DNA from: Clostridia bacterium
GTDB taxonomy: Bacteria > Bacillota > Clostridia > Oscillospirales > Acutalibacteraceae
DNA: 34,880 nucleotides
Assembly (NCBI GenBank): GCA_017935325.1
Contig: JAGBHV010000023.1
Coordinates: forward strand, 1 to 34,880
Direction of reading: 5' to 3'
Of the stretch, positions 26,485-34,764 are shown one piece after another; the stretch's first letter is position 1, and the number at the start of each line of letters is the position of its first letter. The notes beneath the pieces were generated by a model. The model was not told where the DNA came from and made no database searches. It saw only the letters and a program-made list of their open reading frames with translations. The position numbers and the translations under genes are program-made.

Positions 26485-27495
26485 ATGAATAACAGAGAAT
26501 GGTTTAAAGAGGCAAAATACGGTATGATGGCACATTGGGGGCTGTACTCAATCCTCGGCGGTGAATACAAAGGCAGACGTGTTCTTGACTACGCCGAATG
26601 GATTCAGAGTTATATGGCTATTCCCAATAACGAATATGAAAAATATGCAAAAATTTTCAATCCCATTTATTTTGATGCAGATGAGTGGATTCGCCTTGCA
26701 AAGGACTGCGGAATGAAATATTTTGTTTTCACATCAAAGCATCACGATGGTTTTGCAATGTTCAGAAGTGAGGTTGACAAGTTCAATATTGTCGATGCAA
26801 CCCCTTTCGGCAGAGATGTTGTTGCAGAGCTTGGTGAGGCTTGTTACAAGCACGGATTGAAATTCGGTCTCTATTATTCACAGGAGCTTGACTGGCATCA
26901 TTTCCACGGCGGCGGATATGATAATTTTGCAGGCTGTTCGGGTGTTTCCTGGGACAACAGCTGGGATTTCCCTGAGAGAGATAAAAAAGATTTCTCAATC
27001 TGTTTTGAAGAAAAAATAAAACCTCAGGTTAAAGAAATCCTTACAAAATACGGAGATTTGTGCCTTATCTGGTTTGATGTGCCACACACAATTACAAAAG
27101 AACAGAGCCTTGAACTGAATCAGCTTGTAAAAACATATCAGCCTGACTGCCTTATAAACTCACGAATCGGCAACGGTGCATATGATTATGTGTCTTTAGG
27201 CGATAATGAATATCCCACAGAGTTCAGAGAAACAGACAATTCTGACCCCAACAGCCTTGACGGATTCAAATATTCACCTTACGGGCTTTACGAAACTGCA
27301 GGCACGCTCAATTCAAGCTGGGGATATAAATACTACGACCAGAATTGGATAACACCTGAAGAAATTGCAGAAAGAAAAGAAAGGCTTAATTCTTTAGGCG
27401 TCAATTATCTTCTCAACATAGGTCCTGACCATTTAGGAAGAATCCCCTCTTTCTCTGTGGAAGCACTCAAAAAATCAACGGAACTTATGAAATAA
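26485..27495 (+). CDS. GH29 alpha-L-fucosidase, short and signal-less
   Basis: A GH29-family enzyme that removes alpha-linked fucose. The 336-residue protein contains the hallmark NREWFKEAKYGMMAHWGLYSI, FTSKHHDGFAMF (His87-His88), KFGLYYSQELDW and the nucleophile Asp198 in LCLIWFDVP. It ends soon after the barrel (LGVNYLLNIGPDHLGRIP), so it lacks the C-terminal beta-sandwich of longer members. The acid/base Glu is not obvious, as is common in this family. No signal peptide: the enzyme is presumably cytoplasmic. AGGAAG selects ATG 26485 over a TTG at 26467 inside the CotH gene. It lies 10 bases behind the CotH gene in the same operon. Confidence 0.92.
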   Translation: MNNREWFKEAKYGMMAHWGLYSILGGEYKGRRVLDYAEWIQSYMAIPNNEYEKYAKIFNPIYFDADEWIRLAKDCGMKYFVFTSKHHDGFAMFRSEVDKFNIVDATPFGRDVVAELGEACYKHGLKFGLYYSQELDWHHFHGGGYDNFAGCSGVSWDNSWDFPERDKKDFSICFEEKIKPQVKEILTKYGDLCLIWFDVPHTITKEQSLELNQLVKTYQPDCLINSRIGNGAYDYVSLGDNEYPTEFRETDNSDPNSLDGFKYSPYGLYETAGTLNSSWGYKYYDQNWITPEEIAERKERLNSLGVNYLLNIGPDHLGRIPSFSVEALKKSTELMK

Positions 27496-27550
27496 CAGCA
27501 ACCCTCCGACTTAACAGATATTTCGACAAATTATAAATTTATAAAAATAA

Positions 27551-27605
27551 AACATAAAAATGCATCAGAAGTATAATTTTAAAACTTCTGATGCATTTAA
27601 CTTTA
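27551..27605. terminator. Bidirectional terminator between convergent operons
   Basis: A 15-bp perfect stem (27558-27572 with 27584-27598) with an 11-base loop. The plus-strand tail is AACTTTATT; the minus-strand tail is TTTTTATGTTTTATTTTT, which is stronger. It serves both the fucosidase gene and the DUF6056-like gene 65 bases away on the other strand. Confidence 0.9.
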
Positions 27606-27669
27606 TTCAAACGCCTGATTTTATTGGCTTTTCAAAGATTATATTCTTTTACAGCCACAAATACGTCTG

Positions 27670-29097
27670 CTATTTATATTCAATTTCCGTATCTGCCGGC
27701 AAGTCATAGTATTCGCAAAAACGTCTTTCATATTTTTCAGCTTTATCCTCAATATCCATAGAATAAACCAGAAATTTAAACTTAGTATGTTCAACCTCTA
27801 TAACCTTGTTGCCTTTTTCTACCTCAGACTTGATATATTCTACTTTCTCCGCATTGGAAACATACACCTGAATATAGCATGCAAGATTAACAACAAACAA
27901 AGCTGCACATGCAATGCTAAGAGCTTTTGTCAAAAAATCTTTTCCCGCTGATTCATATAATTCTCTGATAATCATTATCAAAATAATATATGCTCCGACA
28001 AAGCATCGCGCACCTACAGGAAAAACTGCACAAAGCGGAATCGTCAAAATTAAAATCATAGAAAAATAAAAGAATACTCTTTTTTGCTTTTCTTTTTCAA
28101 AAAAGTTAAATACTATTATGGCGCACGTGAGTAAAACAAACAACAGAATAAAGCCGGAAAACAATTTAACTTTTGAAATATCATGATATTTCAAAAAAGC
28201 TATTCCTGCAAAAACAGCAGAAAGAAGCGAGAGAAATAAAGAAAACATCACCGCACAATTAACTTTTCTTCTGACATTTTTGCTCTTTTTCATTTTTACA
28301 AGACATATCACAGTTATTATAATAATCGCAGGAAAACACGATGTTAAAGCATTTTTCAACACTACCGAAAAAAGATTTTGCAGCAAATTTAATATTGATT
28401 GAAAAAAAGATTCGCTTTTACCCGAAAGTGCCTGATACGTATTTTCACCTGTCATCACTTTACTGTAAACACCGTTTAAAAACATTATAACAGCTCCGAA
28501 AACGCAGGCGAAAAAGTATGTTATACTTACCACATCAGCTTTTTTATCTTTAACAGCAAAGTATATGACAGCAAAAACCGATAACGTTAAAGAAAACAAC
28601 GTGTACGTTTCCATAAACAACTGACCTGCAATACCAAGAAACAAGATGAGAACTACCCGGCATACCGTTCTCTCATGTTTATAAAAAACGATGTACAGAT
28701 TCACCATTATCACAAGTGCTGACAGATAATAGTTTGAAAACCCTGCCGTCCAGACAAATCCCTGAATAAACAGCGGTGACGGAACAAGCAATAAAATAGC
28801 TGACAGATACAAAAAATCTTTGCTTTTATTTGCGGTCATTTTTTGAATCAGAAATAAAATCGCCGTTAAAGCAAAACCCTTTATAAATGGCAACACATAC
28901 GGTATTCTTGTTAAAAACACCGCAGATATATTGCCAAGATATCTTCCGTTATAATCAGCAAATCCGTTTTGTAACAGCTTCATTCCGTCGCTCGTTGCCC
29001 AACCGAGGTCATCGGCAGACGGAGGAAAGAAAAACGCTAAAACTGTAACCGAAAGGAAAAATACGATATAAAATTTGTTTTTTATCTGACTTTTCAA
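27670..29097 (-). CDS. Polytopic membrane protein, DUF6056-like (possible GT-C-type transferase)
   Basis: A 475-residue protein with about 12 membrane segments and a soluble C-terminal domain of about 70 residues. After the first helix comes PPSADDLGWATSDG...YNGRYLGN. A double Asp soon after TM1 followed by an NGR motif is typical of DUF6056-type proteins and resembles the first loop of GT-C lipid-linked glycosyltransferases, where the Asp residues are catalytic. Activity is therefore possible but unproven. It starts with TTG at 29097 behind GGAAGTGG; no closer ATG exists. It lies 18 bases behind the GH99/71-like gene and is probably co-transcribed with it. Confidence 0.8.
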   Translation of the reverse strand: MKSQIKNKFYIVFFLSVTVLAFFFPPSADDLGWATSDGMKLLQNGFADYNGRYLGNISAVFLTRIPYVLPFIKGFALTAILFLIQKMTANKSKDFLYLSAILLLVPSPLFIQGFVWTAGFSNYYLSALVIMVNLYIVFYKHERTVCRVVLILFLGIAGQLFMETYTLFSLTLSVFAVIYFAVKDKKADVVSITYFFACVFGAVIMFLNGVYSKVMTGENTYQALSGKSESFFQSILNLLQNLFSVVLKNALTSCFPAIIIITVICLVKMKKSKNVRRKVNCAVMFSLFLSLLSAVFAGIAFLKYHDISKVKLFSGFILLFVLLTCAIIVFNFFEKEKQKRVFFYFSMILILTIPLCAVFPVGARCFVGAYIILIMIIRELYESAGKDFLTKALSIACAALFVVNLACYIQVYVSNAEKVEYIKSEVEKGNKVIEVEHTKFKFLVYSMDIEDKAEKYERRFCEYYDLPADTEIEYK

Positions 29098-29115
29098 AAT
29101 TCCACTTCCAAAAAT

Positions 29116-30867
29116 TTAATAGTTATAGCAAAGCCTTCCGTATGGTGCTGCGTCACCGTTTCTGTAGAATGAATTAACATCACTCACATCGCAGTTGTCT
29201 GACCATTTGAATGTCAGATTTCCGCCAAAAGAAATGTCTGATTTTTTCAACTCAAGCATAAGTTTATTTCCTTCAAAGCGAATTTTTGCTTCACCTGTTT
29301 TTTCAAAGCCTGAAGAAGTGATTTTTTCTACTGCCGCAACACCGTTTTCAGGTGAAATTCTGTTTATCACATATTCATTATTTACAAAAAGACTCATCCA
29401 GTTTTCATCGGAAGATTCAGTCAGATTTCCTGCTGTATCAACGTAGAAATAAATATTGTCCTTGTCTTCTGCAACTTTCATATTGACAATATCATTTCTG
29501 CCTGATGTGTCATAAATGGGCTGATGAGCGAAATCAACAGAATTTCTGTCTGCAGTATCGTTTTTATAATCCTTGTAAACTGCAGTAATCTTATCATTTT
29601 CCCATTGTAAAAAATCTCCGTCAATGTCTATTGTCACATTTTCTTTCTTTTCTACCTTTGCAGTTGTACCTTTGAATTTCGCAATATAGTTTACCATCTG
29701 CAGATAGTAGTTATCGCCTAAAACACCTGCTGACGGTTCAACATCGCGTGAAGCATTTTCATCGGCACAGTCAACAAACACAATGGGATATTTTTCTTCT
29801 GTCGCCTGCCTCTGTGCCACCCATTCATTAAAGCCTGTAACAAAAATTATATCAGGGTTCATTTTTATGGCAAATTCCCATTGCTCTGCGAAATTATAAC
29901 CGTAAAGCATTGCATTTTCCGAGGTATCATTTTTTCCGTCGTGCCATGAGCGTGTGCGGTCGTTACCACCATACCACGCAGTTTTGCTGAAGCATATTGT
30001 ATCTGCGTGTTGTGCAACGGAAACGTTCATAATTTTTGTTCCGCCACTGTTGTAAACAGACTTATATGTAAGTGAACGGTCAAACTCCATCCACGGAAAA
30101 CCGTCATTTTTCTTATCTTCATTCGGCCATTGATTTGCCTTGATTCTGAAATAGTTTTTCACGTCTTCTCTCAAATCACTGTCATCTTTATTACCGATTA
30201 TCATCGGCTTTCCGTCAAGACAAAACCACAAATCTTCAATTTTCGGATATTTGCTTTTAAGTTCCTGATTATCATAAATCTCATCATAAATTCTGTTCAT
30301 GGTGTTACCTGAACCTGCATTTGTATAATAAGCAATTTTCGGCACATTCCAGCCTTCAAGGTAATATTCATACCATACATCAATAAGTTTCTTTGCAGAT
30401 TCTGTATAAGTGAAACCATTAGTTGTGTCAAACACGATAAAATCAACACCTGCATCCGTCAGCATCTGAACATGTTTTCTGTAAACCCATTCATCATCTG
30501 ATGAATAATATCCCAAAAGAGGTTCTCCCCAGAAGTGGAATTCCTGCTGATTTCCGCCTCCCGCTTCAAGCCATGCTTGTTCAGACTGAATTGCTTCAGG
30601 ATGTTCTTTTACGAGTTTTGTATTATCGATAATTCTGTTGCTTCCGTGCTGAGCATGCCAGAGAAAATAAAAAACACCTACAAGCTTTTCGCTTTCACCG
30701 CAAGACGATGTCACACTTCTGCCGAGGCTGTCAGTACATGTAAGAGAGCCGTTAACAGGTGCTTTTTGCTCATTAATCTCTCCCGTACCTGCAAGATTGA
30801 ACAAACTCATAAAACAGAGCAGCACAGATGTAATAAGTTTAACCCAGAAAGACTCAAATTTGCTCAT
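29116..30867 (-). CDS. Secreted GH99/GH71-like hydrolase with C-terminal CBM9/DOMON-like domain
   Basis: A 583-residue exported protein. The signal or anchor segment is at about 8-28. The catalytic-looking part (about 65-390) resembles the (beta/alpha)8 fold of GH99/GH71/WbsX-type proteins: GVFYFLWHAQHG, HFWGEPLLGYYSSDD, MLTDAGVDFIVFDTTNG, and the late FVTGFNEWVAQR, where this superfamily often has a catalytic Glu. The C-terminal part (about 395-583; IDIDGDFLQWENDKITAVYKD, NIYFYVDTAGN) looks like a CBM9/DOMON-type binding sandwich. It probably acts on alpha-mannan or another surface glycan; the exact family is uncertain. The ATG at 30867 with GAGGTA is chosen; the longer open frame runs through the promoter. 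Co-transcribed with the DUF6056-like gene. Confidence 0.82.
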   Translation of the reverse strand: MSKFESFWVKLITSVLLCFMSLFNLAGTGEINEQKAPVNGSLTCTDSLGRSVTSSCGESEKLVGVFYFLWHAQHGSNRIIDNTKLVKEHPEAIQSEQAWLEAGGGNQQEFHFWGEPLLGYYSSDDEWVYRKHVQMLTDAGVDFIVFDTTNGFTYTESAKKLIDVWYEYYLEGWNVPKIAYYTNAGSGNTMNRIYDEIYDNQELKSKYPKIEDLWFCLDGKPMIIGNKDDSDLREDVKNYFRIKANQWPNEDKKNDGFPWMEFDRSLTYKSVYNSGGTKIMNVSVAQHADTICFSKTAWYGGNDRTRSWHDGKNDTSENAMLYGYNFAEQWEFAIKMNPDIIFVTGFNEWVAQRQATEEKYPIVFVDCADENASRDVEPSAGVLGDNYYLQMVNYIAKFKGTTAKVEKKENVTIDIDGDFLQWENDKITAVYKDYKNDTADRNSVDFAHQPIYDTSGRNDIVNMKVAEDKDNIYFYVDTAGNLTESSDENWMSLFVNNEYVINRISPENGVAAVEKITSSGFEKTGEAKIRFEGNKLMLELKKSDISFGGNLTFKWSDNCDVSDVNSFYRNGDAAPYGRLCYNY

Positions 30868-30895
30868 AAGAAATATACCTCGCTTTCTTAATTTC

Positions 30896-30924
30896 AGTAT
30901 ATCAATACAAAGCCCGAAAGTCAA
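30896..30924 (-). promoter_or_regulatory. Predicted promoter of the GH99-like/DUF6056 operon
   Basis: TTGACT (30919-30924) and TATACT (30896-30901) on the minus strand with 17 bases between. It is back to back with the beta-helix gene promoter. Confidence 0.75.
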
Positions 30925-30934
30925 CAAAAACAGT

Positions 30935-30963
30935 TTGACACAACGGCATCTTGAATGTATAAT
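30935..30963 (+). promoter_or_regulatory. Perfect-consensus sigma-A promoter of the beta-helix gene
   Basis: TTGACA (30935-30940) and TATAAT (30958-30963) with exactly 17 bases between: all 12 consensus positions match. Confidence 0.85.
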
Positions 30964-30986
30964 ACTTTTATAAGGAGATGGTTTAA

Positions 30987-32552
30987 ATGAGTAAACATTA
31001 CAAAGCATTATCCCTGATAATGGCATTAATAATGATTTTTGCCGCTTTGCCGATTACTTCTTTTGCAGAAGACATCGGTAATACATACTATGTTGACAGC
31101 ACAGACGGTAACGACGCAAACGACGGCACAAGTCCTGAAAAAGCATGGAAAACTTTAGCACATGCATCAAATAGAAATTACGCCCCCGGAGATAAAATTC
31201 TCCTGAAAAAAGGCAGTTACTTCTTCGGCGGATTCGCTTGTCATGGTAATGGTACAGAAGAAAACCCCATTACTCTTGCAACTTACGGCGAAGGCGATAT
31301 GCCTGTTGTTACAAATGCTCTTTCAGACCCCCAGTATCATCCTGTTATGTTCATAAACGATGTGTCGCACTGGGTTATCAAAGATATTGAAATCACAGCA
31401 CCAAACGGTACAGGCATTTTCATCCATTTCAACGAAACAATTGTTGAAGATATTACAGTTGATTCCGTTGTTTTGCACGATATTCAGAATTATCCTTCTG
31501 ACAATTACTACAGCAGTCAGCGTGCTGCAATCAGAATGTTAGGAAACACTTCAAGAACACACAACCATCTTTCTGACATTCATATCAACAACTGTGAAAT
31601 TTACAACTGCGGTTACGGCATTTTCACGGGCGGACATTATAACGCAGAAAATCCCAACAGCGAAGAATATCCCTACAACAAAGATATTCTTGTTGAAAAC
31701 TGCAGTATTTATAACCTTCAGGATGACGGCTTCATCCTTGCTCAGGCTGAAAGAATCACACTGAGAAACTCAAGCATTATAAATACCTGCTTAAGCAGCG
31801 GTATTTATGCTACTGCACCTACGTGGACATGGGGTGTTACTGAAGCACTCATTGAAAACTGCGAAATTGCAGGCGCTAAAAACATAAAAGACGGTATGTC
31901 CTGCGACTTTGATGACCATACAAGCAACAGTATGTATCAGTATATTTATTCTCACGACAACGTAAGGTTTATGTGGAACTGTGTTTATGAAGAAGACCAT
32001 TTCAACAACACCGTAAGATATTGCCTTTCAGTTAACGATAACATAACTTCAAACGCAGGAAGTCGCACAGGGTTACCTGAAATCGGTTTCAAATTCTATA
32101 ACAACACAATTGTAAACGGCAGTAACTACTGTTTCCTTCGCTATAAAGACAGTTACATCTGCAACAACATTTTCTCACTTCTCCCCGGTCATAAAGTTGA
32201 ATACAACAAAGAATACGAAAACACAATTTCAAACAACTGCTATTACGGAACACTGCCTACGAGATTCGATAAAAACTCTTTCTGGGCTGACCCACAGTTT
32301 GCAGGCACGGACGAAACAGATAAAAACAGCTTCATACTTAAGAAATGCTCACCTTGCATGAATGCAGGTATTCAGGTTGAAGAAGATATGGGTGAACACG
32401 ATTTCTACGGAAATCCCCTTGACAATACTCACAACATCGGATGCTATGAGGGTGACGGCATTGACTTACCCGAAACTCCGTTCAGCCTCTGCAAGGTTTT
32501 AAAAAGAGCATTTGAAGGTCTTTTCAGATATATCGCAAGTGCATTTGAATAA
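30987..32552 (+). CDS. Secreted right-handed beta-helix protein
   Basis: A 521-residue exported protein with a signal peptide ending near residue 28 (ITSFAED). The start YYVDSTDGNDANDGTSPEKAWKTL is the entry motif of right-handed parallel beta-helix proteins (DUF1565 and several polysaccharide lyase and glycosidase families). Helix coils with regular Asn/Val/Ile spacing follow, for example DILVENCSIYNLQDDGF and RITLRNSSIIN. No catalytic triad can be assigned by eye, so lyase, hydrolase or binding roles are all open. The last 24 residues (FSLCKVLKRAFEGLFRYIASAF) form an aromatic, basic amphipathic helix like those ending two other secreted proteins here. AAGGAGATG precedes the ATG; an acyltransferase gene follows 17 bases later. 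Confidence 0.88.
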   Translation: MSKHYKALSLIMALIMIFAALPITSFAEDIGNTYYVDSTDGNDANDGTSPEKAWKTLAHASNRNYAPGDKILLKKGSYFFGGFACHGNGTEENPITLATYGEGDMPVVTNALSDPQYHPVMFINDVSHWVIKDIEITAPNGTGIFIHFNETIVEDITVDSVVLHDIQNYPSDNYYSSQRAAIRMLGNTSRTHNHLSDIHINNCEIYNCGYGIFTGGHYNAENPNSEEYPYNKDILVENCSIYNLQDDGFILAQAERITLRNSSIINTCLSSGIYATAPTWTWGVTEALIENCEIAGAKNIKDGMSCDFDDHTSNSMYQYIYSHDNVRFMWNCVYEEDHFNNTVRYCLSVNDNITSNAGSRTGLPEIGFKFYNNTIVNGSNYCFLRYKDSYICNNIFSLLPGHKVEYNKEYENTISNNCYYGTLPTRFDKNSFWADPQFAGTDETDKNSFILKKCSPCMNAGIQVEEDMGEHDFYGNPLDNTHNIGCYEGDGIDLPETPFSLCKVLKRAFEGLFRYIASAFE

Positions 32553-32569
32553 TTAAAAGGAGATAACCA

Positions 32570-33634
32570 ATGAGTTCTCTTACAAAAAAAAGAATTGACA
32601 GTATTCAGGCAATCAGGTTCATTGCCGCTTTGTGCGTGTCACTTTTTCATTTCGGATTAATCTCCCCTTACATTACGGGGCATACAATTTACGATGTCAG
32701 ATTCTTCGTTAATCTGTTTTTCTGTATCAGCGGATTTTTCGTAATAATGTCAACAGAAAAAATTGAAAAACGAAAACTGTTTTTAACACGCAGATTTATC
32801 CGCCTTATTCCACTTTACTGGGCATTGACTTTTGCAACATTTTTTGCAGCACACATATTACCTGATCTTTTAGGATATGTGCCTGATTTTGAGCAGCTTA
32901 TAAAATCACTTTTCTGCATTCCGTTTGAACGCGAAGCCAACAAAGCGGCATCAGCAATCAGACCTATTGTGGGACTTGGTCACACCTTGCAGATGGAAGT
33001 TGCTTTTTCGATTGTGTTTACTGTGGCAATGAGAATTTCTCACAAATACAGAGCAATTATCGCTTCTGCATTTGCAGTTGTTTTTGCAATAATCGGCAGA
33101 GTTTTTGAGTTTCAGAATGTATTCTTCAGGTTCTATCTCTACGTAAACTGGAGCAGCTGGTTATTCTTTGTTCTCGGTATTATCTGTTTCTATATAGTAA
33201 AGGAAATTTCAAAGAAAGACAGTATTTCAAAATCTCTTTTCGGAATATGGTCAGCGGTGACAGTTGTAATACTCGTAACACCGCAATTCTTCTGGAATAC
33301 AATAAAGGCATATGATTTATCACAATATGTTCAGCTTGTGATGTGTCTTTTCTTTGTAATTGAGGTAATTCTCATTGATAAAATGGGGGCCAGAACACCG
33401 AAATTCATTGTGCTTTTAGGCAATGCAGGTTTCTCCTACTATCTCATACACTACTACATTGTTGCCGTTGCAGAAAAGTTTTTGCATATTGATTCATTCT
33501 CGATTAAAAATATTATCTTTATGGCGGTTGCAATTATCGTTTCGTGGGTAATTGCTTATGTAAGCTACTTTATTATCGAAAACAAATTCGGCACATGGCT
33601 TACAGATAAAGTAAATAAAATAGCAAACAAATAA
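32570..33634 (+). CDS. Acyltransferase-3 family membrane protein
   Basis: An integral membrane protein (354 residues) with about ten membrane segments. The N-terminal motif RIDSIQAIRFIAALCVSLFHFG contains the conserved Arg and His of the acyltransferase-3 (OafA/YrhL) family, followed by FFVNLFFCISGFFVIMS and LTRRFIRLIPLYW, all hallmark segments. These enzymes O-acylate surface polysaccharides or lipids. Co-expression with the beta-helix protein, in the same operon behind a strong promoter, suggests both act on the same envelope or glycan material, but the target is unknown. AAAAGGAGATAA precedes the ATG. Confidence 0.93.
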   Translation: MSSLTKKRIDSIQAIRFIAALCVSLFHFGLISPYITGHTIYDVRFFVNLFFCISGFFVIMSTEKIEKRKLFLTRRFIRLIPLYWALTFATFFAAHILPDLLGYVPDFEQLIKSLFCIPFEREANKAASAIRPIVGLGHTLQMEVAFSIVFTVAMRISHKYRAIIASAFAVVFAIIGRVFEFQNVFFRFYLYVNWSSWLFFVLGIICFYIVKEISKKDSISKSLFGIWSAVTVVILVTPQFFWNTIKAYDLSQYVQLVMCLFFVIEVILIDKMGARTPKFIVLLGNAGFSYYLIHYYIVAVAEKFLHIDSFSIKNIIFMAVAIIVSWVIAYVSYFIIENKFGTWLTDKVNKIANK

Positions 33635-33635
33635 A

Positions 33636-33690
33636 AATAGCCACCGGTATCCTTTGCTTACGTTCAAGGATGACACGGTGGCTTTTTGTA
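33636..33690. terminator. Bidirectional terminator between acyltransferase and GH43-like genes
   Basis: An 8-bp outer stem (33639-33646 with 33676-33683) and an inner stem (33649-33654 with 33666-33671). TTTTTG follows on the plus strand and ATTTTTATTTG on the minus strand, so it can end both convergent genes. Confidence 0.85.
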
Positions 33691-34617
33691 TCATAAGCTT
33701 TTAAGTTTTTCGTATTCTTCATCTGTTATTTCAATTACCTTGCCGTGCTTGAAGCCGTAAGGGAAAGAAAACAATTCATCTTTTCTTTCAAAATTCACAT
33801 CCCCTGCTTCATTTGAAACAAAAGGAACATAACCCATTTTTTCTTTTTCACAGCCGAAGAAATCAAGCATCAGGCACCATTTTCCGTCAGGCAGAATATA
33901 TGTTGCAGGTCCTTCGTAGGAACCGGGATTGGGAACATTTTCTTCCATAAACTGCTGAAACTTTTCATCGTGTTCAAAAGGTCCGAAAAGATTATCCGAA
34001 GTTGCGTGCATATTCATTGAGGGATTGTGAGCATTCTTATAAAAAAGATGATATGTGTCTCCGACTTTCGTAATATGCGAATCGAGAATTTCATTTTTCT
34101 TTGTAAAATAAAGTTGTGGTGCAGAAAAAGTTTCAAAATCCTTTGTAACAGAACAATAAATTGACATATGCTTATAGTCAGTTTCTTCAACAGTTGAACC
34201 CCAATGAATAAGATATTCTTCTCTTTCTTCATCAAAGAAAACTTCAGGCGCCCACATACAGCCGAAATCGTTTCTGCCGAAATGGACAAGTCTTTCTTCA
34301 GAGAAAGTAACAAGGTCATCGGTTTTCCACATACGAAGGCATTTACTGCCTGTACGATTAATATTCGACCAATCAAGATTCAGGTTTTCATCGTAACGGT
34401 TTGCTACACACAAATCTGTTGTAATCACCATAAAACCGCCTGTATGAAGCCTTACAATTTCGATATCGCGGCATCCTTTTTCACCCAGAGTTGCAGTAAG
34501 AATGGGATTACCGTTATTAACCTTTTCCCAATTAAAACCGTCACGACTGACAGAAAAATAAACCTGCTCTCCGTCGGGAGTAATTTTTTCTTTGAAATGT
34601 GCAAATAAATACGGCAT
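33691..34617 (-). CDS. GH43-like five-bladed beta-propeller glycosidase, no signal peptide
   Basis: A cytoplasmic beta-propeller protein (308 residues) of the GH43/GH-F superfamily, which includes arabinofuranosidases, xylosidases and exo-galactanases. Blade motifs: VYFSVSRDGFNWEKVN, CRDIEIVRL, CMWAPEVFFDEEREEYLIHWGST, the central Asp in LDSHITKVGDTYHLFYKN and the probable acid Glu in SYEGPATYIL. The early catalytic Asp is not certain by eye. The ATG at 34617 is chosen over ATG 34632 because AGGGTGAT is correctly spaced for it. A good promoter lies upstream on the minus strand, back to back with one facing the right edge. Substrate unknown, probably a terminal pentose or hexose on imported oligosaccharides. 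Confidence 0.85.
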   Translation of the reverse strand: MPYLFAHFKEKITPDGEQVYFSVSRDGFNWEKVNNGNPILTATLGEKGCRDIEIVRLHTGGFMVITTDLCVANRYDENLNLDWSNINRTGSKCLRMWKTDDLVTFSEERLVHFGRNDFGCMWAPEVFFDEEREEYLIHWGSTVEETDYKHMSIYCSVTKDFETFSAPQLYFTKKNEILDSHITKVGDTYHLFYKNAHNPSMNMHATSDNLFGPFEHDEKFQQFMEENVPNPGSYEGPATYILPDGKWCLMLDFFGCEKEKMGYVPFVSNEAGDVNFERKDELFSFPYGFKHGKVIEITDEEYEKLKSL

Positions 34618-34648
34618 GAAATCACCCTGCATTCAACTTGATAAATTC

Positions 34649-34677
34649 AGTATATCAACACCGAATAAAAAAGTCAA
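34649..34677 (-). promoter_or_regulatory. Predicted promoter of the GH43-like gene
   Basis: TTGACT (34672-34677) and TATACT (34649-34654) on the minus strand with 17 bases between. Its -10 region closely resembles the promoter at 30896-30924. Confidence 0.75.
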
Positions 34678-34683
34678 TTTATC

Positions 34684-34712
34684 TTGACTGAAAACTTGTA
34701 ATACAATATACT
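34684..34712 (+). promoter_or_regulatory. Predicted promoter facing the right edge
   Basis: TTGACT (34684-34689) and TATACT (34707-34712) with 17 bases between. No gene start is visible downstream before the window ends; a palindromic repeat lies there instead, so the target gene is outside or the promoter is orphaned. Confidence 0.6.
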
Positions 34713-34764
34713 TTTATTGATGGTAAATTATAAATTATCTGTGTCAAGTGAAAAGTTGAAAATG

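Noticed and set aside
30868..31026. Longer N-terminus of the GH99-like protein
   Set aside because: The extension crosses both divergent promoters; the ATG at 30867 has an SD and is followed by a signal-like helix.
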